From Conexibacter stalactiti (GTDB lineage: Bacteria; Actinomycetota; Thermoleophilia; Solirubrobacterales; Solirubrobacteraceae): 64,000 nt of DNA. Below the pieces are notes generated by a model. It was not told where the DNA came from. It was given only the letters and a program-made list of their open reading frames with translations, and searched no databases. The stretch is from the NCBI RefSeq assembly GCF_035967765.1, contig NZ_JAYWIT010000028.1. One strand, given 5' to 3'. Both the position numbers and the translations under genes were made by a program. How positions within the stretch are numbered: position 1 is the first letter of the stretch; each line of letters begins with the position of its first letter. This document shows, one piece after another, positions 31,704-39,871 of this stretch.

Positions 31704-33977
31704 ATGCCCGTCGACGGCGTCGATCATCCGATCGTGCCGAGCCCGGTCGACGCGGCCGGCCTCTCCGCCTCCGAGCGCGAGCTGCTCGGCGACCTCTTCG
31801 CGATCGTCGAGGAGCACGCCGCCGAGAGCCCGCTGGAGATCGACCGCGCGCAGGTCGAGCGAGCGTTCGTCTACGCCTGCGAGCACCACGCCGACCAGCG
31901 GCGCAAGTCGGGCGAGGAGTTCATCATCCACCCCGTCGGGGTGGCGAAGATCTGCGCCGGGATGCGGCTCGACACCGAGACGCTGTGCGCGGCGCTGCTG
32001 CATGACACCGTCGAGGACACGAGCGCGTCGCTCGAGGACGTGCAGGAGAAGTTCGGCGAGGAGATCGCCGGGCTCGTCGACGGCGTCACGAAGCTGACGG
32101 GCCTGACCTTCCAGTCGCGCGACGAGGCACAGGCCGAGAACTACCGCAAGATGATGGTCGCGATGGCCTCGGACATCCGGGTCATCCTGATCAAGCTCGC
32201 CGATCGCCTGCACAACATGCGCACGATCGAGGCGATGTCGAAGCAGAAGCAGATCGAGAAGGCGAAGGAGACGCTCGACATCTACGCGCCGATCGCGCAC
32301 CGCCTCGGCATCCACGCGATCAAGTGGGAGCTGGAGGACCTCGCGTTCGCGACGCTGCACCCGCGCAAGTACAACGAGATCAAGGGGCTGGTCAACCAGC
32401 AGCGGGCCGAGCGCGAGCGCTACGTCAACGAGGCCGGCGCCTTCGTCGCGCGCGAACTGGACGCGCTCGGCATCCACGCCGAGATCTCCGGGCGCGCGAA
32501 GCACTTCTACTCGATCTACTCGAAGATGACGAGAAAGGGTCGCGAGTTCAACGAGATCTACGACCTCACCGCCATGCGCGTGATCGTCGACTCGGTGAAG
32601 GACTGCTACGGCGCGGTCGGCGTCATCCACTCGCTCTGGAAGCCGCTGCCCGGCCGCTTCAAGGACTTCGTCGCGATGCCGAAGTTCAACATGTACCAGT
32701 CGCTGCACACGACCGTGATCGGGCCCGAGGGACGCCCGCTGGAGATCCAGATCCGCACGCGTGAGATGCACGACATGGCCGAGTTCGGCATCGCCGCGCA
32801 CTGGATCTACAAGCAGGACCCGACCTCCAACGAGGGCGACGGCAAGCTCAAGTGGCTGCGCCGCCTGCTCGACTGGCAGCAGGAGATGTCGGACCCCAAG
32901 GAGTTCATGGACACCTTGAAGGTCGACCTCTTCGAGGACGAGGTGTTCGTCTTCACGCCGAAGGGCGAGGTCAAGTCGCTGGCGGCCGGCGCGACGCCGC
33001 TGGACTTCGCCTACGAGGTCCACACCGATGTCGGCCACCGCTGCGTCGGCGCGAAGGTCAACAACAAGATCGTCCCGCTCTCCTACGAGCTGCGCTCCGG
33101 CGACATCGTCGAGGTGCTGACCTCCAAGCGCGAGCGCGGCCCGTCGCGCGACTGGCTGGCGCTCGTCAAGACGACGCGCGCGCGCAACAAGATCAAGCAG
33201 TGGTTCAAGAGCGAGTCGCGCAAGGACACCGAGCACGCCGGCCGCGAGCTGCTGCAGGAGCACCTGAAGAAGCAGGGGCTGCCGGCCCAGCGGATCGTCG
33301 GATCGCCGCTGCTGGCGGACATCATCCGCGAGATGGGCTTCCGCAAGGGCGACGAGTTCTACATCGCCCTCGGTGCCGCGAAGGTCTCGCCGAGAACGGT
33401 CGTCAACAAGGTGATGCAGCGGCTGAAGCAGGGCGAGGCCGCCGAGGGCACGCCGACCGCCGCCGACGACCTGCTGAAGACCAACCCGCAGCGCGAGCGC
33501 CGCCCGACGACCTCATCGACCAGCTTCGGCATCTCCGTCGACGGCATCGGCGACGTGATGCTGCGGCTGGCGAAGTGCTGCCGCCCGGTCCCGGGCGACC
33601 AGATCGTCGGGTACGTCTCGCTCGGGCGCGGCATCACGATCCACCGCGAGGACTGTCCCAACGTGCAGGTCCTGCGCAAGGATCCCGACCGCTTCACGCC
33701 CGTCTCCTGGGACGGCGAGGCGGCGACGTCGTTCAAGGTGGAGATCCACATCGACGGCTGGGACCGGCACCGCCTCCTGGAAGACCTCGCGCGCACGTTC
33801 AGCGAGGCGGGCATCAACATCGTCGATGCGCGCTGCACGTCGAATCCGCCGATGATCCGCAACCGCTTCGTGATCGAGGTCGCCGACACCAAGACGCTCG
33901 ACACGACGATCACGAAGCTGCGCAACATCGAGGCGGTCTTCGACGCCTACCGCGTCACCCCGGGCGCGGGCGCCTGA
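31704..33977 (+). CDS. rel: Bifunctional (p)ppGpp synthetase/hydrolase RelA/SpoT
   Basis: 757 residues. The N-terminal HD domain keeps the hydrolase motif LLHDTVEDT. The synthetase domain has RAKHFYSIYSKM and GRFKDFVAMPK; the RxKD form marks bifunctional enzymes. TGS (FVFTPKGEVKSL), helical, Zn-finger-like (LRLAKCCRPVPGD) and ACT domains follow. It makes and degrades the starvation alarmone. Its position downstream of the secDF region is conserved in actinobacteria. The start at ATG 31704 is the first ATG after recJ, 71 nt away. Confidence 0.96.
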   Translation: MPVDGVDHPIVPSPVDAAGLSASERELLGDLFAIVEEHAAESPLEIDRAQVERAFVYACEHHADQRRKSGEEFIIHPVGVAKICAGMRLDTETLCAALLHDTVEDTSASLEDVQEKFGEEIAGLVDGVTKLTGLTFQSRDEAQAENYRKMMVAMASDIRVILIKLADRLHNMRTIEAMSKQKQIEKAKETLDIYAPIAHRLGIHAIKWELEDLAFATLHPRKYNEIKGLVNQQRAERERYVNEAGAFVARELDALGIHAEISGRAKHFYSIYSKMTRKGREFNEIYDLTAMRVIVDSVKDCYGAVGVIHSLWKPLPGRFKDFVAMPKFNMYQSLHTTVIGPEGRPLEIQIRTREMHDMAEFGIAAHWIYKQDPTSNEGDGKLKWLRRLLDWQQEMSDPKEFMDTLKVDLFEDEVFVFTPKGEVKSLAAGATPLDFAYEVHTDVGHRCVGAKVNNKIVPLSYELRSGDIVEVLTSKRERGPSRDWLALVKTTRARNKIKQWFKSESRKDTEHAGRELLQEHLKKQGLPAQRIVGSPLLADIIREMGFRKGDEFYIALGAAKVSPRTVVNKVMQRLKQGEAAEGTPTAADDLLKTNPQRERRPTTSSTSFGISVDGIGDVMLRLAKCCRPVPGDQIVGYVSLGRGITIHREDCPNVQVLRKDPDRFTPVSWDGEAATSFKVEIHIDGWDRHRLLEDLARTFSEAGINIVDARCTSNPPMIRNRFVIEVADTKTLDTTITKLRNIEAVFDAYRVTPGAGA

Positions 33978-33999
33978 GCGGCGCCCGCACGGCGTCGTC

Positions 34000-34659
34000 T
34001 CAGGTTCCCATCCCTACGACCGCGGGGGCGAAGGCAAAGTTCGCCGTCAACTGCCCGGCGTCGAGGTTCGCTATTGGCAGCAGCGCACACGACGCGCCCA
34101 CCAGGTTGCGAACGGTGAGCAGTAGCGGTATCGGTCTCACTAGCGAGGCGGGGAACTGTATGTTCGGCACGTTCACTAGCACTCTGTGCAACGGCTCCGC
34201 CGCGAAGACGTGATCGGCTAGCGGAATCCCGTTCATGTCGAACTGGCAGCCCAGAATCGACAGATGCAACCCGCCCATCGGCACGATCATGTCGAGCGTG
34301 AACGACCGGATGCGGAGGGCCCCCGAGTCTAGGTGGCGGAATATGCCGGACCATGCGACCGGTTGAGTGACCGCGATCGCGACTCCCATCACCTGACATC
34401 CGTTGAACACGGCGGTCCCAGCCGCGACGCTGAAGTTGCCGACCGGCGTTATCGCTGCCGGGAGCTGTATGGCCGCACAGGTCGCTATGTGCGGGCCGGT
34501 GGCGGTGTTGATCCGTATCGATGCGTTGTTGGCGGTCATCGTCGTCAACGGCGTGTTGATCGTGACCGGCTGCGCCCCGCTCGCTGCGGCTCCGGGGCTG
34601 CATGCCGCGAGCGCGCCCGCCGCAAGGCTTGCGGCGATCGCTGCGCGCACGTGTCTCAT
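34000..34659 (-). CDS. Putative secreted lipoprotein of unknown family
   Basis: 219 residues. The signal peptide IAASLAAGALAAC gives a lipobox with Cys20. The mature part is rich in beta-strand sequence and hydrophobic/Asn-Thr residues, for example TMTANNASIRINTATGPHIA. ATG 34659 has a perfect GAAGGAG (34667-34673) 7 nt upstream. A TAATCT -10-like box lies near 34744-34749 on the minus strand. Base composition and codons (more A/T in third positions) differ from its neighbours, hinting at transfer or a fast-evolving secreted protein. No family recognised. Confidence 0.65.
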   Translation of the reverse strand: MRHVRAAIAASLAAGALAACSPGAAASGAQPVTINTPLTTMTANNASIRINTATGPHIATCAAIQLPAAITPVGNFSVAAGTAVFNGCQVMGVAIAVTQPVAWSGIFRHLDSGALRIRSFTLDMIVPMGGLHLSILGCQFDMNGIPLADHVFAAEPLHRVLVNVPNIQFPASLVRPIPLLLTVRNLVGASCALLPIANLDAGQLTANFAFAPAVVGMGT

Positions 34660-34827
34660 CGTCGAACTCCTTCGTCGAGGTCGTCCAGCGCACGGCTCAG
34701 CACGGGGACCTCGCATCCCCCTTTCCCGTCCCCGAAATCCAGAAGATTAGAGCATCATGAGAGGGGCGCGGCGCCGCTTCGCGGGCGCGCAACCGTGACC
34801 GTCCGGCCCGACCGCCCGCCGCGCTGC

Positions 34828-35751
34828 TCAGCGCGCGGCGTTCACGACTTCGAAGTCGCTGCCGCTGATGCGGTCGAGGGCATGCAGCTGGTCGTTGTCC
34901 CAGCCGGAGTGGGGCGCGCCGCTGACGTACCACGGCGAGCCGTTGTCGGCCAGCAGCAGGCCGTAGCGCTTCATCGCGACGGCGATCACGCGCGCCTGCG
35001 GCGGCAGGCCGCGCAGGCTGACCGAGCGCTTGAGCCGGACACGCAGGCCCATCGGCGGCAGCGCCGGATCGCTGGAGTCGGAGGCGAAGTGACGGGCGGG
35101 GGCGATGAAGCTGCTGCGCGTGCGCGGGGCGGTGAAGCGCAGCGCGTGCTCGATCGCGCCGGCGGCGACCTCCTCGTAGCGCGCCAGGCCGGGCAGGATC
35201 GGCAGCCCGGCGGCGTCGGCCGATGTCCAGCCGCGCGGCCGCTGCGCGTCGCCGCCGCGCAGGTCGAAGATCGCGCCCGAGCCGGCGCGCCAGCGGGCGC
35301 CGCCGGAGAGCGGATGGGAGTCGAAGGTCTCGTAGAGCTTGCAGGTCGAGCGGTCGACGACGAGCACGTGGCGGTCGCCGTCACCGCCGCGGCCGCCCTC
35401 GATCGGCGCTGACGGCGGGATCGGGTAAGGACCGCGGTCGGACTCGTCGCTGTAGCCGAAGCTCAGCGGGACGCGCTTCTGGCCGGCGCCGACGGTCGTC
35501 CACGGGATCCCGATCGGCGCGCCTTCCCAGCGGCCGGAGCCGAAGTCGGCGTGGAAGCCCGCGCTGAGGCCGATCGAGCGGATCAGCGTCGCCGAGTTCT
35601 TCGCGACGGGCGCTCTGTCGACGCGCTGGTTCCAGGCCGAGGAGGGTGACATCACGGGGCAACCGGCGATCGTCGGGGGAGCGGCGTTCGCGGGCGTCGC
35701 CGCTGCGCCGACGACGACGGCGGCGAGCGCGACGGGGAGGGGGACGCGCAC
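34828..35751 (-). CDS. Secreted protein of unknown function
   Basis: About 307 residues from GTG 35751. A cleavable signal peptide (VALAAVVVGAAATPANA) is followed by PPTIAGCPVMSPSSAWNQRV. Later segments are GAPIGIPWTTVGAGQKRVPL, DRHVLVVDRSTCKLYETFDS and an end MKRYGLLLADNGSPWYVSG. The Gly/Asp/His-rich middle suggests a beta-rich extracellular domain. It starts 2 nt after the stop of the lipid kinase gene, so it is probably co-transcribed and translationally coupled. No family name recognised. Confidence 0.65.
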   Translation of the reverse strand: MRVPLPVALAAVVVGAAATPANAAPPTIAGCPVMSPSSAWNQRVDRAPVAKNSATLIRSIGLSAGFHADFGSGRWEGAPIGIPWTTVGAGQKRVPLSFGYSDESDRGPYPIPPSAPIEGGRGGDGDRHVLVVDRSTCKLYETFDSHPLSGGARWRAGSGAIFDLRGGDAQRPRGWTSADAAGLPILPGLARYEEVAAGAIEHALRFTAPRTRSSFIAPARHFASDSSDPALPPMGLRVRLKRSVSLRGLPPQARVIAVAMKRYGLLLADNGSPWYVSGAPHSGWDNDQLHALDRISGSDFEVVNAAR

Positions 35752-35753
35752 CC

Positions 35754-36734
35754 TCAGGCGACGATCTGGAGGCCGTGGTGGTCGACGCCGAAGGTCGCCT
35801 CGGGCACGAAGCCGAGGTAGTCGCCGTCGACCTGGAGCGGCAGCTCGCGCTCGTCGCGCGAACGGATCGTCAGCTCCTCCACGCCGGAGAAGCCGCTCAC
35901 GCGGCGGTGCTTGACGATCCGCGCGCTGGCCGACAGCGCGCGGAAGGTCACCGTCGGCATGTCGAGCAGGCTGGCGCGCTTCAGCACGACGCCAGCGAGC
36001 GTCCCGTCGTCGAGCTCGACCCCTTCGGCGAGCTCGATCGGCCGTCTGGCGAAGTAGGTGTACGGCATCGTGTTCTGCACCATCGCCGTGACGCCGTCGA
36101 TCGTCTCGCCGCCGATCTCGGCGACGAGCTTGGGCGGCCGCACGACGTAGTCCTTCGTGAAGGCGCCGACGGCGGCGGAGGCGTAGAACCACGGGCCGAA
36201 GCGGGCCTTCAGCCGCGGGCGCGCGTCGACGCGGCGGGTGACGCTGGCGTCGAGGCCGATGCCGGCGGTGAAGAGGAAGCGGCGCTCGTTGACGATGCCG
36301 AGGTCGATCGGGCGCGGTCTCCAGTCGTCGGCGAGCCGCAGCATGTGCTCGGTCGCGTCGACGACGTCGTTCGGTATCCCGAGGATCCGCGCGAAGACGT
36401 TGGTCGAGCCGCCCGGCAGGCAGGTCAGCGGGGTGCCGGAGCCGGTCAGACCGTTGGCGGCCTCGTTGACGGTCCCGTCGCCGCCGAAGGCGCAGACGAC
36501 GTCGTAGCCCTCCTGCGCGGCTTCGCGGCACAGCTCGGTCGCGTGACCGCGCGCCTCCGTCTCGACGGAGTCGACCTGGTAGCGGCCCTGGAGCGCGTAG
36601 ACGACGAGGTGCTTGAGACGGTCGGACACCGTCGTCGCGTACGGGTTGACGATCACCAGCATGCGCTTGCTCGGCTTCGTCGACCCCATCGTTCCGGCAA
36701 GGCGCTCGAGCGCGTCGAAAGTGGTGGCGGTCAC
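35754..36734 (-). CDS. Diacylglycerol/lipid kinase family protein
   Basis: About 326 residues. The DAGK catalytic domain shows MLVIVNPYATTVSDR, the nucleotide motif VVCAFGGDGTVNEAANGL and LPGGSTNVFARILG; the C-terminal beta sandwich ends with LPLQVDGDYLGFVPEATFGV. It phosphorylates a lipid such as diacylglycerol or sphingosine-like molecules; the substrate is unknown. GTG 36734 is chosen because a TACAAA -10 box stands 6 nt upstream (leaderless pattern); GTG 36773 is the alternative. The secreted-protein gene follows directly. Confidence 0.85.
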   Translation of the reverse strand: MTATTFDALERLAGTMGSTKPSKRMLVIVNPYATTVSDRLKHLVVYALQGRYQVDSVETEARGHATELCREAAQEGYDVVCAFGGDGTVNEAANGLTGSGTPLTCLPGGSTNVFARILGIPNDVVDATEHMLRLADDWRPRPIDLGIVNERRFLFTAGIGLDASVTRRVDARPRLKARFGPWFYASAAVGAFTKDYVVRPPKLVAEIGGETIDGVTAMVQNTMPYTYFARRPIELAEGVELDDGTLAGVVLKRASLLDMPTVTFRALSASARIVKHRRVSGFSGVEELTIRSRDERELPLQVDGDYLGFVPEATFGVDHHGLQIVA

Positions 36735-36824
36735 AGTTCTTTTGTACTCCGCCACGCGGTCGGTGTTACGCACGCGTGAAAGACGGTCGCGTCCGGACGG
36801 CGCGACGCGCGCGGACGCGCCAGC

Positions 36825-37823
36825 TCACAGCCAGTTGCGCTTGCGGAAGAAGGCGATCATGCCGCCGCCGACGCCGAGCATCACGCCGATCACGACCCAG
36901 AACGGCGCGATGTGACCCTCGCCGGGCACATGCACGTTCATGCCGAAGATCGAGGCGATCAGCGTCAGCGGCAGGAAGACGACGGAGAGCACGGTCAGGA
37001 TCCGCAGGACGTCGTTGAGCTGGTGGGAGAGGACCGACTCGTTGGTCGCCTCGAGCGCCTCGACCGTCTCCTTGTAGGTCTCCAACATCTGCCAGACGCG
37101 CTCGGAGGCGTCGTTGATGTCGTCGAAGTAGACGTCCATGTCCTCGGCGAGGTAGCGCTGCTTGGTCCGCTCGAGGTCGCCGAAGACGGCGCGCTGCGGG
37201 CGCACGACCTTGCGGAAGTTGATGATCTCCTGCTTGACGTTGGAGATGTCGCGCACGACCTCCGACGAGTTGCCGGCGAAGATCTCGTCCTCGACCCGCT
37301 CCAGCTTGTTGCCCATCTTCGCCAGCATCGGGAAGCTCGCGTCGACGCAGGCGTCGATGATCTTGTAGAGCAGGTAGCCGGTGCCCTTGCCGAACCAGTT
37401 CTCGCGCAGCTCGTCGTTGGTGCGGACGCGCTCGAACAGGTACTCGACCGGCTGCAGCGGCTGGTTGGGCAGCGTGATCAGGAAGTCGGGCCCGACGAAG
37501 AGATCCAGCTCGGCCGCGTTCAGGCGGCCGACCTGCTTGTCGAAGCGCGGGAAGTACAGGACGATGAAGAGGTAGTCGTCGTACTCGTCGATCTTCGGCC
37601 GCTGGTTGCGCGAGGAGACGTCCTCGTAGTCGAGCGGGTGGAAGTCGAAGCGCTCCTCCAGCCACGCGCGGTGGCTCGGCTGCGGCTGCTCGATGTGGAT
37701 CCAGCGGACGCCGGGGCCTTCGACGACCTCGGGCTGAGCGTTCTCGGGCTCAGCGGGCGGAAGCGAGACGGAGCCGCGACCGCGGGTCCCGCGCGTGAAG
37801 CGGGGCTTGGGCAAGCTCGGCAT
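36825..37823 (-). CDS. corA: CorA-type divalent cation transporter
   Basis: 332 residues. A long cytoplasmic N-domain (HPLDYEDVSSRNQRPKIDEY) leads into the stalk helix and then two C-terminal TM helices. The GMN pore signature is in IASIFGMNVHVPG. It ends in a basic FRKRNWL. It forms a pentameric Mg2+/Co2+ channel. It is transcribed away from the SAM riboswitch unit. Confidence 0.93.
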   Translation of the reverse strand: MPSLPKPRFTRGTRGRGSVSLPPAEPENAQPEVVEGPGVRWIHIEQPQPSHRAWLEERFDFHPLDYEDVSSRNQRPKIDEYDDYLFIVLYFPRFDKQVGRLNAAELDLFVGPDFLITLPNQPLQPVEYLFERVRTNDELRENWFGKGTGYLLYKIIDACVDASFPMLAKMGNKLERVEDEIFAGNSSEVVRDISNVKQEIINFRKVVRPQRAVFGDLERTKQRYLAEDMDVYFDDINDASERVWQMLETYKETVEALEATNESVLSHQLNDVLRILTVLSVVFLPLTLIASIFGMNVHVPGEGHIAPFWVVIGVMLGVGGGMIAFFRKRNWL

Positions 37824-37916
37824 GACTTCGCGGCTCGTCGCCCATTGGTTCGCTGCTCGTCTCGCCCGGCATGCCGGTCATTCTACCCCTGTGCTGGCGA
37901 TTTCCGGAATGTCGCG

Positions 37917-37946
37917 TTGCAGCTTCGTCACACGACTGCGTATACT
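37917..37946 (+). promoter_or_regulatory. Promoter of the riboswitch-metM-metO unit
   Basis: TTGCAG (37917-37922), an 18-nt spacer and TATACT (37941-37946). The predicted start is near 37953, about 15 nt before the riboswitch P1 stem. Confidence 0.6.
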
Positions 37947-37964
37947 TCCCCGGCACATAGCAGT

Positions 37965-38070
37965 ACGCATCCAGAGGGGTGGAGGGTTATGGCCCGACGA
38001 AGCCCCGGCAACCCCCCGTAAGGGGAAGGTGCCAATTCCATCAGGCAAGCAACAAGCCTGGGAGATGTGG
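37965..38070 (+). promoter_or_regulatory. SAM-I (S-box) riboswitch
   Basis: Hallmarks in order: CATCCAGAGGGGTGGAGGG (37968 on), TGGCCCGACGAAGCCCCGGC for P2a and the kink-turn region, an AACC segment, AAGGTGCCAATTCC for P3 and J3/4, a CAGGC-AACA-AGCCTG P4 hairpin, then GAGATG closing P1. Conserved core positions match the S-box consensus. It binds S-adenosylmethionine and turns downstream genes off when SAM is high, here through the following terminator. Confidence 0.93.
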
Positions 38071-38086
38071 TTCGGCGGTTCTTCAG

Positions 38087-38118
38087 ACCTCTGCCACGGA
38101 AACCCGGCGGAGGTTTTT
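38087..38118 (+). terminator. Riboswitch-controlled terminator that also contains the SD
   Basis: A stem pairs ACCTCTGCC (38087-38095) with GGCGGAGGT (38106-38114), with one mismatch, followed by TTTT. The 3' arm contains GGAGG, the Shine-Dalgarno of the downstream ATG (38123). CAGAGG at 37972-37977 near P1 is complementary to CCTCTG of the 5' arm and could form an antiterminator. Confidence 0.8.
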
Positions 38119-38122
38119 CTAT

Positions 38123-39358
38123 ATGCCGCCAGAGTCATTGACATGCAAGGAATGCAAGGCCGTCTATCCGCTCGAGGCGAAGTACGTCTGTGAGCGTTGT
38201 TTCGGCCCGCTCGAGGTGGCTTACGCCGCCACGACCGACGTCGACGCCGAGGAGCTGCGTCGTCGCATACAGGCCGGGCCGCACTCGCTGTGGCGCTACC
38301 GCGACTTCCTGCCGTTGACGCAGGCGCCGCCGCGCGACACGCTGCCGGCCGGCTGGACGCCGCTGCTGCGCGCCGACCGGCTCGCCGAGCGCCTCGGCCT
38401 GCGCGAGGTCTGGATCAAGAACGACGCGGCCAACCCGACGCACTCGTTCAAGGACCGCGTCGTCGCCGTCGCGCTCGCACGCGCGAAGGAGCTGGGCTTC
38501 CAGACGATCGCGTGCGCCTCGACCGGCAACCTCGCGAACGCCGTCGCCGCCCACGCCGCGGCCGCCGGCCTCGACTCCTACGTGCTGATCCCGTCGAACC
38601 TCGAGGAGCAGAAGATCCTCGCGACCGGCGTCTACGGCACCCACCTGGTCGCGGTCAGAGGCAACTACGACGACGTCAACCGCCTCTGCACCGAGATCGC
38701 GGGCGAGCACGAGTGGGCGTTCGTGAACATCAACATGCGCCCGTACTACTCCGAGGGCTCCAAGACGATCGCGTACGAGATCGCCGAGCAGCTCGGCTGG
38801 GCGATCCCCGACCGGATCGTCGCGCCGATCGCCTCCGGCTCGCTCTTCACGAAGGTCGCCAAGGGCTTCGAGGAGTGGATCGAGCTCGGTCTCGTCAACG
38901 GCACCGTGCCGACGATGAACGGCGCCCAGGCCGCCGGCTGCTCACCGGTCGCGACGGCCTTCGCCGAGGGGACCGACATCTGCCGCCCGGTTAAGCCCGA
39001 CACGATCGCCAAGTCGCTCGCGATCGGCAACCCGGCCGACGGCCCCTACGCCGTCGAGCTGGCGCGCCGCACCGGCGGTGGCGTCGACTCGGTCACCGAC
39101 GACGAGATCCGCGCCGGCATCAAGCTGCTGGCCGAGACGACCGGCATCTTCACCGAGACGGCCGGCGGCGTCACGACGGCGGTGCTCGCGAAGCTCGCCG
39201 AGCGCGGCGACATCGACCCGGGCGAGAGAGTCGTCGCCGTCATCACCGGCGAAGGCCTGAAGACGCTCGACGTCGTGCGCGACACGTTCGAGACGTACGA
39301 GATCGACGCCACCTACGAGGCGTTCGAGGCGAAGGTCCCCGGCGCGGTGGCCGCCTGA
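38123..39358 (+). CDS. metM: Threonine-synthase-like PLP enzyme, probable homocysteine synthase (MetM type)
   Basis: 411 residues. An N-terminal zinc ribbon has Cys8, Cys11, Cys23 and Cys26. The fold-type II PLP domain has NPTHSFKDR with the PLP lysine Lys110, the phosphate-side ACASTGNLANA and late TETAGGVTTAV and ITGEGLKT. By homology this is ThrC, acting on O-phosphohomoserine. Two facts argue for methionine synthesis instead: a SAM-I riboswitch controls it, and a sulfur-carrier gene overlaps its stop by 1 nt. A route in which a ThrC homologue (MetM) and a thiocarboxylated carrier (MetO) make homocysteine has been reported in Streptomyces, from memory. Ordinary threonine synthase remains the alternative. 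Confidence 0.75.
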   Translation: MPPESLTCKECKAVYPLEAKYVCERCFGPLEVAYAATTDVDAEELRRRIQAGPHSLWRYRDFLPLTQAPPRDTLPAGWTPLLRADRLAERLGLREVWIKNDAANPTHSFKDRVVAVALARAKELGFQTIACASTGNLANAVAAHAAAAGLDSYVLIPSNLEEQKILATGVYGTHLVAVRGNYDDVNRLCTEIAGEHEWAFVNINMRPYYSEGSKTIAYEIAEQLGWAIPDRIVAPIASGSLFTKVAKGFEEWIELGLVNGTVPTMNGAQAAGCSPVATAFAEGTDICRPVKPDTIAKSLAIGNPADGPYAVELARRTGGGVDSVTDDEIRAGIKLLAETTGIFTETAGGVTTAVLAKLAERGDIDPGERVVAVITGEGLKTLDVVRDTFETYEIDATYEAFEAKVPGAVAA

Positions 39359-39630
39359 TGGCGATCACGGTCAAGATCCCGACGCAGCTGCGCGCCGCCA
39401 CCGGCGGCGCGTCGACGGCCAGCGTCGACGGCTCGACGGTCGGCGAGGTGCTCGACGCGCTCTACGCCGAGTTCGGTGAGCTGCGCGAGCGGATCGCCGA
39501 CGACGGCGGCCTGCGGCGCTTCGTCAACGTCTACATCGGCGGCGAGGACATCCGCTTCCTCGACGGCCTCGACACGTCGGTCTCCGACGGCGACGAGGTG
39601 ACGATCCTGCCGGCGGTGGCCGGCGGCTGA
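39358..39630 (+). CDS. metO: MoaD/ThiS/CysO-like sulfur carrier protein (MetO type)
   Basis: 90 residues with a beta-grasp (ubiquitin-like) fold: ITVKIPTQLRAATGG, GSTVGEVLDALYAEFGELR, FVNVYIGGEDIRFLDG and SDGDEVTILPAVAGG. It ends in the Gly-Gly needed for adenylation and thiocarboxylate formation. It starts inside the stop of metM (TGATGG), so the two are translationally coupled, and a terminator follows. In this setting it would hand sulfide to O-phosphohomoserine, as CysO does to O-phosphoserine with CysM. MoaD for molybdopterin is less likely, as no moa genes are near. Confidence 0.82.
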   Translation: MAITVKIPTQLRAATGGASTASVDGSTVGEVLDALYAEFGELRERIADDGGLRRFVNVYIGGEDIRFLDGLDTSVSDGDEVTILPAVAGG

Positions 39631-39661
39631 TCGACAGGTCACAGGAGTTTCGACGTGCCAG

Positions 39662-39686
39662 ACGGCGGCCAATGGCCGCCGTTTTT
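39662..39686 (+). terminator. Rho-independent terminator of metM-metO
   Basis: A 9-bp perfect stem pairs ACGGCGGCC (39662-39670) with GGCCGCCGT (39674-39682) around AAT, followed by TTTTC. Confidence 0.85.
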
Positions 39687-39871
39687 CGTGGCTGAAGCTC
39701 CATTTTGCTGCGCAGTTCGACTGCAATATCGGAGTTCCGGGGAACATGGCGGTCAGTCAGTCAACCCTGACTATCAAGACATATCTTTTCTGGTCGATGA
39801 TCGACGGAAAAGAAGGTTCATACGATCATCCGCTGGCCCTCGGGAGGGGCTGGGGATTGGGAGGTTCCCGG

